Source of the DNA: Galaxea fascicularis
Taxonomy: Eukaryota; Cnidaria; Anthozoa; Scleractinia; Euphylliidae
Length of the DNA stretch: 64,000 bases
Assembly (NCBI GenBank): GCA_948470475.1
Contig: OX419340.1
Coordinates: 15,210,616 to 15,274,615 of the forward strand
Direction of reading: 5' to 3'
The notes beneath the pieces were generated by a model. The model was not told where the DNA came from, searched no databases, and was given only the letters and a program-made list of their open reading frames with translations. The first letter of the stretch is position 1. Every line of letters starts with the position of its first letter. This document shows positions 1-12,500 of the stretch, one piece after another. The position numbers and the translations under genes were made by a program.

Positions 1-234
1 CTTTAAACTACAGTACAGTATCCTTATTGAAGCCACTGGCTAAGAGCAGATGAATTGAAGCAGAAAATTGAGAATGTACCAATAACTCTTTTGACTTTTG
101 GTCAATAATGCCATTTTAGTTCTCTGACTGATCAGATTACCAACCATAGCTACTCAATCAAAGCATGAGTAGTGTGAGAAAGCACTCATGATTAATGTGA
201 ACTTTGATTCTAGTTATAACTGTTTTCTTCTCAG

Positions 235-3200
235 GAATGTCACCATTGCACTTAGCAGCTTGGTCTGGGAAAGTTGAAGTGGCACGACTGTTAGTTGAGG
301 CTGGAGCGAATGTTAATGCCAGCTCAGACAATGGAGATACACCTCTAATTTTAGCATGTCAACATGGCAATTCTGACGTGGTGAGAAATAATACTATCAC
401 AGTGTACACTGTAATAAGCATTTACAAAAGTACAGACTCTATGTGCACGCTGTTAGAGCAGTTTTTCACATGAGTATTGAATGGTAATTGCATTTGCTTT
501 GGTTTTGAATTGCTTCGCTCTTTGTGGCCAGCAAAACCTGCGGCACTTTCTCAACCAGTATTGTAGCAAAACCAAAACTACCGGTAATCACGACTTGCAT
601 GCATGTATTTTCCCATGCTTGATGCTGGTTACATATAAATACCTTGTACTAACCGAGTTTGAGGTGCGCACTGTAAGTTTCGGACCGAGTTTTTCCGTGT
701 TCTTTTATGGCCCAAGCATGAGTGCACGGGCCATTAATCAACGGGAAAAAACAAGGATCCATAACTTACAGTACAGACTGAGAAAACAAGGTTTAGTAAG
801 ATATTGATTATAATTATCTCTGAGATTAATCGGGTGACCAGAAAAAGAATCATTCAAATTTAGCAGGCCATACACGAAAATACGGCCCACAAAATTGACC
901 AATCATAGCGCGTGTACAAATTGATAATAATATAATAATTACTTTTAATTCTGATTGGCTCATTGCACTGTGTCAGTCGCTTGCGATTGGCTGAAATAGT
1001 TGCCTTGGCTTTAGTTCTATGACACTTCAGTGTGAGTATACATACATGACTGTATTTGTCACATGACTGTAAATTATTTGGCAGAATATACAGATGGGGT
1101 CAAATTTCTCCAAGGTGGTTATCCTGTGCTCATTGTAGAGTATGGTCTGTTTTGGAAAGGCTTTGGTAGGGCCTGCCAGACAGAGTGGGTGCAAGTGAGA
1201 GCAACATTATTTTGATTTATTTCCCTTTCTCTTGCACATCTCCTCCCTGGTATTTGCTGTTCTAAATTGCACCCATTTGTCTCCTGCACCTGCTATGTGA
1301 TGTTACATTTGGGAAAACCTGGTTAGTTAGGGTTTCATTATCGTAAAATATTAACTTATTGACTGGTAAGCTAAGAAATCCTTATGCAAAACTAAGTTAC
1401 ATGTATTTTTCATGAGGTCCTTGTTCTATGACTTCAAGCATTATCATGGTCTTAACCACTTAAAACATGTTCCATTTGATTTAGTGATATACACCTATTT
1501 CAATTAAGGTTGCTCCTGTAATCCATGATGCATGATGCATGATCTATGTTTCATAGCTCGGGGTGCACTATGGTAGATCTTAAGTTTAACTTGGTTCAAG
1601 TCAAACAGAATAGTCAAGACCAATACTGTCTCAGTGATGATGAGTTGTTCATGTTGCTGAAATGGTATGCTTCCAAACGGTCTCTCTATCCTCCATGACT
1701 TTGTGTTCACATTGCCGAAACAAAATAGCTTCGCAAGTAGTGAGCTTGAGCAACATGAACGCCACAAAACAATGGGATTAATGAGCCAAAACAATGTGTG
1801 TTTTACATTTTGGTACATTTCTTTGCCGTCTTCTTGTAGGTTTTCTCGAGAACATGAGCGGATGACAGCAAGTTTTTCTTTGTTTTCCTTGCTTTAACAT
1901 CATGCACAGTAATTTAGGCCATGGACTGCTTGCCAGCATTTTTCATGTTAAACAAATTGGAATAATCATGAACTTAACTTTAGGCTATGGACTGCTTGCC
2001 AGCATTTTTCATGTTAAACAAATTGGAATAATCATGAAAGAGTTAAAAATTGAGAACTTATAATTATTTTGAAGTGGCGTTCTTGTTGCTTTCATCGTCA
2101 TTAGTTAAGGTTCCTAGTAGCGGCATAGGGTCAACTTCGATATTGCTAGATAAAAACATGTTTCTTCCTCCAAATGTCCCAAAAAAGCCAAAACCAACTT
2201 ACTCAACTAAGGTCTTCCAAGTATGTCGTGGGCAAAATAGAGCTTCCTCCCATAATGCATTGCGGGCTATGAAACATGGGTCATGCATCATGTGTCATGG
2301 GTCATGGTAGCAACCTTAATTGAAATAGGTGTATATGTATACTGCATGGTACATAATGTAGTGAGGATGCATGTGCCTGCACAGATGCATGTATACCAGC
2401 ATTTTAAAGATGTTACCAATAAATTTAATTCCTGCACAAATTGGTATTTGATAGGGAAATTCACTTTTTTTACTCCATTTCAAAAAAGTGATGGATTTCT
2501 AGCTAATGTTAAATTAATCCTTGTATTTTATAGGCAGATGTACTTCTGGACAAGGGCTGTAATTCTTGGAGTACAAACAAGAGTGGAGAGTCTGCTTTGG
2601 ACCTGGCCTGCAGATTTGGTCACGTACATGTATGTACCTCTTGAGTTGGGGTTTGGAATTGGGGTGTGGAATGGAGCAAGAGGAGAAGGAGGGGGGGGGG
2701 AGGAGTAACAGGTTTAATCCCAACTACAGTAGTGGTTGAGTGCCTTTTTAATTAATTATATTCCGCTGCAATAATAATGGTCATCCCTTTCCCCCTCATG
2801 CGTGTTGTTCTGTAACTTGGTGGCTTGGTGAATTGTCAGATATCCAAGTGACATTGTATGAGGGAAGATGTAAAGGATACATGTAGACTTTCTTTTCCAG
2901 TCCTTTCAAGAAGCACAGAAGCCAACCAAAATCTTCACCTACTACAGCGATGAAAATCAATCAGCCACTTGAACACAGAATTTGCATGGATTAACCCAAA
3001 TTTACCAGCGTCTTCTTCTTTGTTTTTGCCGAAAAAAAATGCATTGGCTCTAATATCTTATGAATTTTTCCTCCTACTCCAAATGTTATTGAAATTTACT
3101 GCCTTTCTGAGCTTCTTGAGTGCGGACGAGTACTTGTAGATTTTGTGTTGTTCTCTGTTAACTTTGGTGAAAATGTTACAAGTTGTATTTTGTGATTCTG

Positions 3201-6200
3201 CGCTCAAGTTCCTTCCCTCAACATTCTTCTATGGTAATGAAAGTGTTTTTGTTGGTTGACTTTCAAACAATGCATGTGTCTTTGTTTGCAGGTTGTTGAA
3301 CTCCTTCTTAAGTCCAAGGAGGTAAGGAGTATTTTAACAAGTGGTGAACCACAGAAGAGTGATCCGCCATTGCACCTGGCATCCAAGGCAGGTCACGTGG
3401 AAATTGTCAGGTGGGAATTCTTGCACGTGTCTTTTTCTAGAAATTAACCTTTGATTTTTATTCCCTTTGATTATTGTCATATTTGAGGTACCGCCGACCG
3501 GTTGGCTCAGTTGGTAGAGCGCCAGACTACCGTGCGGCCGGACCAACACTCAGGGTCTTTAAATAACTGAGGAGAAAGTGCCTCCTTTGCAATGACATCT
3601 GCAAGAACCTCTAAAGAACCTCTAGGGACGTAACGAACCCTGGCTGTGACCACCCTTAGTGCTGACCTTGGGTTGGTGCTTCACGTAGGGATAACCTCAT
3701 TGCACCTTTCCCCCTTGGACAGAATTCCAAGAAAAATTAGTATGAGTACATGTAATTTATGTGCACAAAAATTAATTCCTCCAATACAGTACGTCTGGGT
3801 ACAGTATAATATGAGTTAGATCAACAATTAACCACCGTATACTAATTATAATAAACTGTTTTGATTTCATTCAATTGCATTCAAACAGTAGCCATGTTTT
3901 TATCCTGTGTTTATTAGTCTCGTCAGTCACCACACTGTAGTGTCCTTTTTTGATGAAATGTTTTGACAACCTTTGAAGATGGCGCGTTAGGGCTTTAAAG
4001 AACGGGAAAGATTATGTGCGAGTGGCTCCAAGGCTCCGCAGCTTCACAGTCGCGTTAGCGTTTTAAAGAACGAGGAAAATATGTGTGTGAGTTGCTTTGC
4101 GGCTCCGCGGCTCCACAATACCTCTTCACTTCGACTGTGGAGCCGTGGAGCCCAACCCTCCTCAAAACTGGCCCTGCATTCCTTAGATTCTTTTCTTGAT
4201 TCCACGACAGTGACTTTTTTAATCAGTATTTGTGACTGTCTTGATAGAATGTTATTGGAGGCGGATGCAGACCTTAATCACGTGACTAGTAGAGGTACAT
4301 GTTTACATGAAGCAGCTCTTTATGGCAAAACGGACGTGGTTAAGTTACTCCTTGAGGTAAGAAAAATCAGGTACTGTTGCAACTTCTAGTTTCGTGACTT
4401 CATGTCTGGTTTTGTCTCCCAGATAATAAGTACTTAACAAATAGATTCCATTTGGTTGTGTTTGTGTATTCTGATAATGCACGGATGACGCCAAAATCAT
4501 CGATTGATCATTTTATGGAAAGCGCGTAATATAAGAATTAAATTAATTTAAAATAAATTAAAATGTGGTAAGATCAAAGTCATTCTTGGGTGTATACTTG
4601 AATCGCAAAACCGTCTACACCAATCAAGACGGGAGTTTCATAATATAGTTTTGTAATATATTCTATTAAGTTAAGTTACTTATATATCCAGTCTAATATC
4701 TATTCGTTTTTGAGGTCTTTACCATGTTTCAAAAAGAAACCATTTTTGTTAGATACCGTTTTTCATTGAAAAGCTCTTTGACTTCTTTGACTTTCCGTCT
4801 GTGCTGAAAATAGCAAGTGTGCACGCTTGATGTTCATTTATTCCTGCGTGTCTACAGCGCAAAAAAAAAAAAAGAAAGAGAGAAACGTACTCAGCTTTCG
4901 TCAACAAGGCCTTTGTATTTCGTCTCATTTATGAAAGAAACAATGAATTTAGCTCTTTTTGAACTGCGTTTTACCGCCCGTTTGGTGCAAAGTTTGGTCA
5001 TGGTTTTACAACATACAGTGCATGTGAGACCGTAAACTTACGAAAGTCAATAGAAAGTTCAACTTTCCAAATGATAAAATGGACTGAAGTGGAATGGAGG
5101 GAACAAGGTACTTGTGTCTTTTGTGATTCATGTACATGTGCTGTTGTGATCTTCCGTGGGAAATTAATGAACCTCCAATAACGTAAGAGCTATATCTGAT
5201 GGGTACGTGCCACCCTAAAGGTTTTCTTTTCTCTGAAAATGGGTGCACAGTTTGACCATTATTGCCTGATCTTTTTGGGTTTTAACAGAACCACGAAATC
5301 GTAACTGTCTTTATTTTTTTTTCATCGTGGAATGGAAGACGGAGAATGGGAAGCAACGAAAAATTCGAATCGAATTTTTTCCAGCTTTTTTGTTGGTATT
5401 TAGTTTTGTTGATTGCGGATTTACTACTGTACGTATAATAACGCTAAACAAGAAGCCAGAGGGACAATTTGCTTAAGTCCAAAAACAGGTCAGAAAAATT
5501 GGTTAATGCATAACTAAGGTAAATGACGTATTTTGGTTTGAAAGAGGTTCCGTCACAACCCCACCGAAAATTACCAGGCGTTTTTCCGGGAGGGGAGATG
5601 TTCAAGTACATGTAGCAAAATTGATATTCATGGTGTCTTGCTTGTATTGTAGTGGGGTATCGACGCAAACGCGAAGAATGACGAGGGACACACTGCACTC
5701 GATGTGGTAAAGCTTTACACAAGCTCCAAAGCATCTTCAGAAATAAAGCAACTGTTAAAAGGTTAGTGTGTTGTTTATAAACCGTGTGGCGCTGTCCAGG
5801 GGTTTCACAAACCTGCATTTGTTTTCTAGACTTTCTCGTATGATGATGTGAGACCATTTTTTTAGGGAAACCTTGCGCAATTTCTTTTCTGTAATTTTCG
5901 ACATAATAAAAAAAACAAACAAATCAACGAGCAAGCAAACAAGTTTTCTGTTCTTTTAGCTGTTCTTCTTCACTCCAGTATTGTCTGTAACCAGTTCTTT
6001 TTTTTTACTGAAAAAGAGAGTTCACAGTAGTGAAATTTCGTGGGTGATTAATAGACCATATTCGTATTCTCGGTATTGAACCGGCTGGATCTAGCATGAA
6101 GTGGAGGCTCTTGCGGGGGAATACATTTACATATGAAAAGATTCCCCCGCAAGAGCCGCCACTTCATACTAGATCCAGTTCAATACCGAGAATACGAATA

Positions 6201-7807
6201 TGACCTACAGCGTTGGTAAATTCTGCTCTGTATTCGCATTTGTGTTCATGTATTGTTTGTCGCACGTCATTAACCAATTTAACCTTTTTTGTTTTGATAA
6301 TGGTATTTTTTTGTGGTGACTCCTTGACACCGCAATAATCCCCTGTCGGCATTTTCTCTCGTCGTACTTTTAATTGTTTGAAGAGAAGTGGATTATCTTT
6401 AAAAATCTGTCGCTGGATTCATTCTTGGTGGGGTCAAAAATCCTGCGGATAATCGGTCCACTTATTAACAACTGCCACAATCTTTCACATCGTCATCGCA
6501 AGAATGTTTTATCGTCGCTCCGCTTGTTTCTAAATTTCGAGAACTCGGTTTTCTTTAAGAACACTTCTTGGAGGGTCGATTTCCTTTGATCCCTGAGATC
6601 AAGACGCATTTCCTCTGTACTGATATCCCCACATTTTATATTGAACTGGACAGGAGAATTTGTTTGGAAAGTTCACTTTCATGTTTGGTGATCGTTTCCT
6701 TAATTCTCATAACTTGTTTACTTGATGACATAGACGTATTCGGCTAACGTGTTTACATCTTTGTTGCCACCCAATTCAGATCACGTGATGATTCATTTGG
6801 GAGGTAACCATTGTGCAATTTGTCACACACAACTGATCGCATGGAAGTATGAACAAACAGAACAATTGTAACCTCCCAAATGAATCATCACATGATCTGA
6901 ATTGGGTGGCAACAAGGATAAAAACACGTTAGCCGAATCCTTCTATTATGAAATTAGGCGGAGAAAGTTGATTGTGGTCACTGTTAGGGCTTAGAGGGTA
7001 ATAAAGCGAGAGTCTTGGCGTGTGGCGTAATTCACCCGACGCCTGTATATGATATTTTGGCACAAAAGTATTAATCCTTCCTCTTGGTTTCCATGCACAC
7101 CCTACCACTCCTTTTACGTGTACAGACATCGCGTCAATTCCTGTTAGCAGAAGTGTCTTACCAACAGTTTTCGTGCAAAAAATGTCGTTCAAAACGTCAA
7201 CTAATCTTTTTTTAGGCCAGACTACATACATTCGGGCGTGAGTTAATTCCCTTCATTTCGAAGTTTTCCGTTGTCTTAAGTCGTTACTTCTCTCCTTTGA
7301 AGTTGTCACTTATTCAGCACGTCATGTTTCGTCATGCATTTCAGATACCTTAATAGAAAATGTCAGTTTGCTATAGAGTGGTTTTCAGTTCAGTGTCTTA
7401 AAACCAAAACCAAACGCAATTACTCTGACCAATCACAAGAGAAATAGACAGCTCAGTAAACCAATCACAATTTGAAGTGATTACATGCAACCGGCGCCAA
7501 GCGCGGGAAAATGCGCGCGTAGAACGATTCCGTGGTTTTGTTTTGGTTTCTTAATGGATGAAAATGTAGTGCGAATTTCTTCAACCAATCACAGAGCGAA
7601 GTGAAGCAAAACAAAAGGAAACGCAAATTAGTTTTGACTTTCAATGTAAGAATACAGGTGAATGATGCATATGAGAGAAATCATATGTGAACTGCGGATA
7701 TGAAATCAAGTGAAGAATGATCGTCGCAGTTGTGATCGCAATTTTTACAATTGCGTAAAGAAGCCTGAAAAAATTCAGGACTTCAACGGGGCTTGAACCC
7801 GTGACCT

Positions 7808-7842
<35 letters not shown>

Positions 7843-9497
7843 AGAGCATCGCACCGGAATCGCGAGGTCACGGGTTCAAGCCCCGTTGAAGTCCTGAATT
7901 TTTTCAGGCTTCTTTACGCAATTGTAAAAATTGCGACCACAACTGCGACGATCATTCTTCACTTGGTAAGAATGCAGATTGAGCAAAGTGCAACACTGCA
8001 GCGTATCCTACCTGGGTCTTTCGAGTTGTTACCATGAACGCTTTGAGATAATTGGAACCTGAATCGAAAATAAAACGCGCGGTGGCCTTTCTTTGCTGAG
8101 GTAACAAATCGAAGAGTCCGTTCGTTGCTGTGATATACGTTCTGCGACACGAAACTCTGGAATCCCGGAAGCAATGGCACTGTCTACATTACTTTTCTCT
8201 TGAGCTGTTTTTTTTTTTTTTTTCACGCTTTTCGGTTGAAGGAAGTTTTTAGTGTTATTGATGTTGAGCGATAGTCTGTCTCATTTTAGACGCAGCCGCT
8301 GCAGATAGCACAGTGTACGCCAAAGCTGTGAGGGATCACTTCAATATGCTGGATTCAACAGCACTGTCATTCAAGACTGGTGATACCATTATTGTAAGAG
8401 AAACATCCTTTGTTGCTTACGACCTTTTTTGTTCCCACTGGACTTCATACCACTATCTCTAGAACTTTGCTTAAATTCTGCTAGATGTCCTTTGACCCCT
8501 TTTTGTCACAACCGCCTGTTCCAAGTGATTCATGCGCGCATTCGTGAACTACATCAAAGGCACATGACTAGTCGGATATTGGAATTTTTAGTTTGAATCC
8601 GCTTCTCTCCGTAACAGCAGGCGGCAGTGAAAAAGTTTCAGTTCAGTAGAACACTCTTTCCTCGCAACCTGGACCATTATTTGGGCTTTTAATGGTGTCA
8701 AGAAATGATTTATTCTTCACGTGGAGGTCACGATGATCAGAAAGCAAAGAAGAATGAATCTGGGGATGGGAAGTTAATGATAGTATCTCGACATTTCCAG
8801 GTAAAGGCCACATGCTTTGAGCTAGCGGAAGCACAACCGAGTTTGTTTTAGAGAGTGTACAGATGTAACTTTTCTGAGGCAGGTTTAGTGCCATTATCTG
8901 TGGGTTTCATGATGCGTAATCTGCATGAGCACCTCATAATCTCTTAGCGTAAGACATTTTGGCTCTTGCTTTCTTGGTTCAGGAAAATGAAACAGTTTTT
9001 TTACTATTCATTTGTGGTTCAGGTTCTGGAGCAAAACCAGAACGAAAGATGGAAAGGGAAAGTTCAAAACGGAGAGGTTGGTGCATTCTGGTTTATTGTT
9101 AGCGAGGTGTTAGGTTTTTTGTTTGAGTTTTCTCTAGTTCTGAGATTTTGTCGATGTTCAATTAAGTCACACTTGTTTTCTTAATCGTTTTTTCAGAAAG
9201 AAAAAGTTGGCTATTTCCCAGGAAACTTCGTTAGGCTAATTTCACCAAGACGAGGCTGTAATGGTTGGTATACCAAATTGATGTATTTCATTCTGGACCA
9301 GTTTAGTCGAATTTACTATTTACCAAATCAGTGGATTGCAATTTTCGCGCGTTTTGATTGGCTCACGTAACTCGGCAAAATCCTTCGCAATTCACTGTTT
9401 TGGGACGGGAGTCATATTGGCGTCTCGTTTCGCGAAAGTTTTAGATTACGAATTTTGGCGATAAATGCGGCTGTAACCAGCAAATATTTTTATTCAG

Positions 9498-9531
<34 letters not shown>

Positions 9532-12500
9532 TGGGGTCGATGAATAGCGGTGAATATATACCTCGACGCTTTGCGTCTCGTTATATATCCATCACTATTC
9601 ACCTCCTCTTCGAGTACAACCGTGAGTACAATTCGTGATTCAGAATAGGTACAATTAATTTTGGAAGATCTCGAAATTGCACGAGTTGAGAACTTTCAAA
9701 ATAACTGGGACTTACTTAATCCCGAATAGTGCGAGGTTGTACGTTTTGTCAATTATCGAACCGTACAAGGTCATGCGTTTTTTCATTTGTAGTATACTCA
9801 ATAAAATCAAGGACAATACTCATCTTCAAGAAATGAAAATTTAGTTTGTGTCTTTTAGACCGGTTTCAACTATGCTCACTTGCTGTTGCTATGGAAACTT
9901 TATGGACACTCCTCAGTGCAAAGTACAACTGGGGATTATTGTATTGCTTTTGACCAATCAGACCGTAATTTTACTGTAATTTTGCTGATTGCACTATTGG
10001 TTAGCTTAGAATACTTATTCGGGTCTGTTCTGTGGCCCAGATGTTTTGTATAGAGGCAGCCTAACGGAAGTGAAATAGGGTTTTTACTTGTATCAACACC
10101 GATTCATGTAGATAAATTAACACGCGAATGTTAGCTATTCAACACTACAACCCTGAACCACATCTGAGCTGGCATAATTATTTTCATTTGATTTTCAGTG
10201 TCAGGTAAGAAGTCACCAAAGGGGGAGACCATTGTACCAAAGGGATCTTACGACATGATAGCGTTAGCACCAGGTACTTGAACTAAGAGAATCAGGAGCA
10301 TCAGGTCGGAATACCCGATGTAGCCATTTTAAACATATTTGAACATTTGCTCCAGGAGCAACCTCTGCCCCTCTACAGTTTGTAGGGAGCACATGCCACA
10401 TAAATATGTTAGTTTTTTAGCTCATGGATGACGTAGTCATGCCATGAGGTATAGCAGGTTGTGGTGTGGGCAAATTTTCACTCCCACGATCACTCACTCG
10501 ATTCTGATTAATTTATTCATTTAACTCTCCTACTGTCCCTCCTCTGGTAAGTATTACTTTTGTCTTCATAGTCTTCTTGGCCCAACGTTTGCAAGTTTTA
10601 GGTGGTAGTACAAAGGCGTAGATGGCGTCCATCGGTAGTAGGTGCAGAAATGAAGATGTAATGCACGTGGTTTTAGTTTGATCCTTAAACGAAATAGGGG
10701 GCGGGGGATTTGACCTCGCTTCATTTTTTCTGTTCAAATGCCCAACCCCTGGGATGTTATCATTGTTCAAAAGAGTACAAATTTCTCATTAACGGTTAAA
10801 GTCAAATATCCCGACCCACAGGCCGCAATGATCAAAAGCCCCTTCTTACGTCAAATAGCCCGCCTATGCCCGGCTCCCCCCCCCCGGGGGGCTTAACATT
10901 TATAGGTGCATCATCTACATTAATGTATGCGGCGCCTGTGTATCTTCAGAGATACCGACCACTCTAAATGGTTTGAAACTTCGTAATTTTACGGAAAATA
11001 TCAGCGCGTAAACGGTTCTTTTGCCAAGAGGTGTGCCTGAAAAAGATGTATTTCCCCGAAACACAAGCGAATATACAGGTTTCTTTCTTGCCCATAATTT
11101 TTCAGAAAATAAAGTTGTTGTAAACTCAAAGTGTTGTACTGTTCTTCATCCATGAGCTGGCTCACAGAAGCCTTTGATTATAAATTATTATTATTATTAT
11201 TATTATTATTTTATTTACATTTGTTTGGTGCAAGTGTAAGTGCGGACCATTACGAAAACATTCTACAGGGCAGACGGGACAACAGTACTTGTATCGAATC
11301 GCCCAGATTCTTTAATAAAAGATTGCACATGATGAAATAACAATTTGTTTTGCTCAATAGTAAGGCTGTCATTAGCATAAAGAAATAGTTCTAACCTAAT
11401 TCAGTTTACTTTTTTAGTTATCTGGGTGCTTCTAACGCTTTTAAATTTAAGTGTGTCCGTCCACACCTATGACATTCATATATTGTGCATTTGCCGATTA
11501 GCTGAAGTTTTACTGATATTTTCTTTTTGTTGATTGTTTTCGTTAGCCTCACCATCGGAATTCAAGAGGAACTCTCCTCGTCTGAGTAGTTTTGGCAAAA
11601 AGGGACTGCGCCACCGTGACGGTGAAAACGAGATCTCAAGCGACAGCCCTGCTCCGAAAAAGGCCCTTATAGAACCAGCATTACTTGAGAAGGGTCTTAA
11701 GGCTAAAAAGCCCTCCGTCAAACTGGGAACAGGCCTGCAGTACGTGGAAGTAGCGGTTGATAAAGTGCCGTTATCTCCTCAGACCTCCAGTGCGGGTTTA
11801 GGTCAAACAACCAACAAAACGCAATACGCTGAAGTTCTTTTGCCACCAAATGGATCTGTTGAAGAGGTGGAAGAATGTGAACATGTTCCAACTTTGCCAC
11901 GTAAAAACAGTAAGAAGGTTTGTGCTTTAAGCCAATCAGAAGATATTTGGGTACGAAACACGACCGCTCATCCACTACCCTCGCTCCCGCCCAAAAAGCG
12001 GTCGAAAGGCAGCGGTGATGATTTTGAACGGCCTGACGCTTTCTCGGGTCGACCACTTGCGCCCATTCCACAACACACAGAACCCGCGGGTGTTAGTCCC
12101 GCTGATGTCGCAAATCCCGCGAGCCACTCGGGTGACAGTGTTTCTCAGCAGGCCTCAAAAGGGGTCGCCAGTCCTGATTTATCACGGAAAGGATACGAAG
12201 TTATGACTCTCAGCTCGGCGTCTGGTGGCAGAGCGACTCCTCCTGCTGTGGAAGACATCTGGAAACCAAAACCCGTGGACGCAAGAGAACACCGCAAACA
12301 ACAACCAGTAGCGTACGAAAATGTGAGCCTCCCTAACAGAGGAAAACCTCCTAATAACATGCAACAGAGCATGATCATCTCAGATGTCGACCAACCGGCC
12401 GAGGGTGACGATGGTTACGTTGTATTTAATCAGCAACCTTCCAAACCAACTGATCCCAGAAGTTATGAAAATGTCACACCAGCTGTCGTGACGCCAGGGC

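Larger units (their letters stand above)
235..5761 (+). other. CASKIN: Caskin ankyrin-repeat exons
   Basis: Five exons (235-380, 2534-2629, 3292-3410, 4248-4356, 5653-5761) encode the later ankyrin repeats. Repeat hallmarks are visible in each: [68 protein letters not shown] and [20 protein letters not shown]. Vertebrate Caskins have six repeats, so roughly the first one and a half lie upstream. The intron phases (0, 0, 2, 0, 1) join without a stop. The block ends with EIKQLLK, the same junction that precedes the SH3 domain in vertebrate Caskin. Confidence 0.9.

Noticed and set aside
481..807. 108-codon plus-strand frame
   Set aside because: It runs through a palindromic repeat in a Caskin intron, with no family similarity.
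7823..7894. Functional tRNA gene
   Set aside because: The anticodon arm has a mismatch, C at position 33 and a GGA anticodon, and the sequence belongs to a repeat family.
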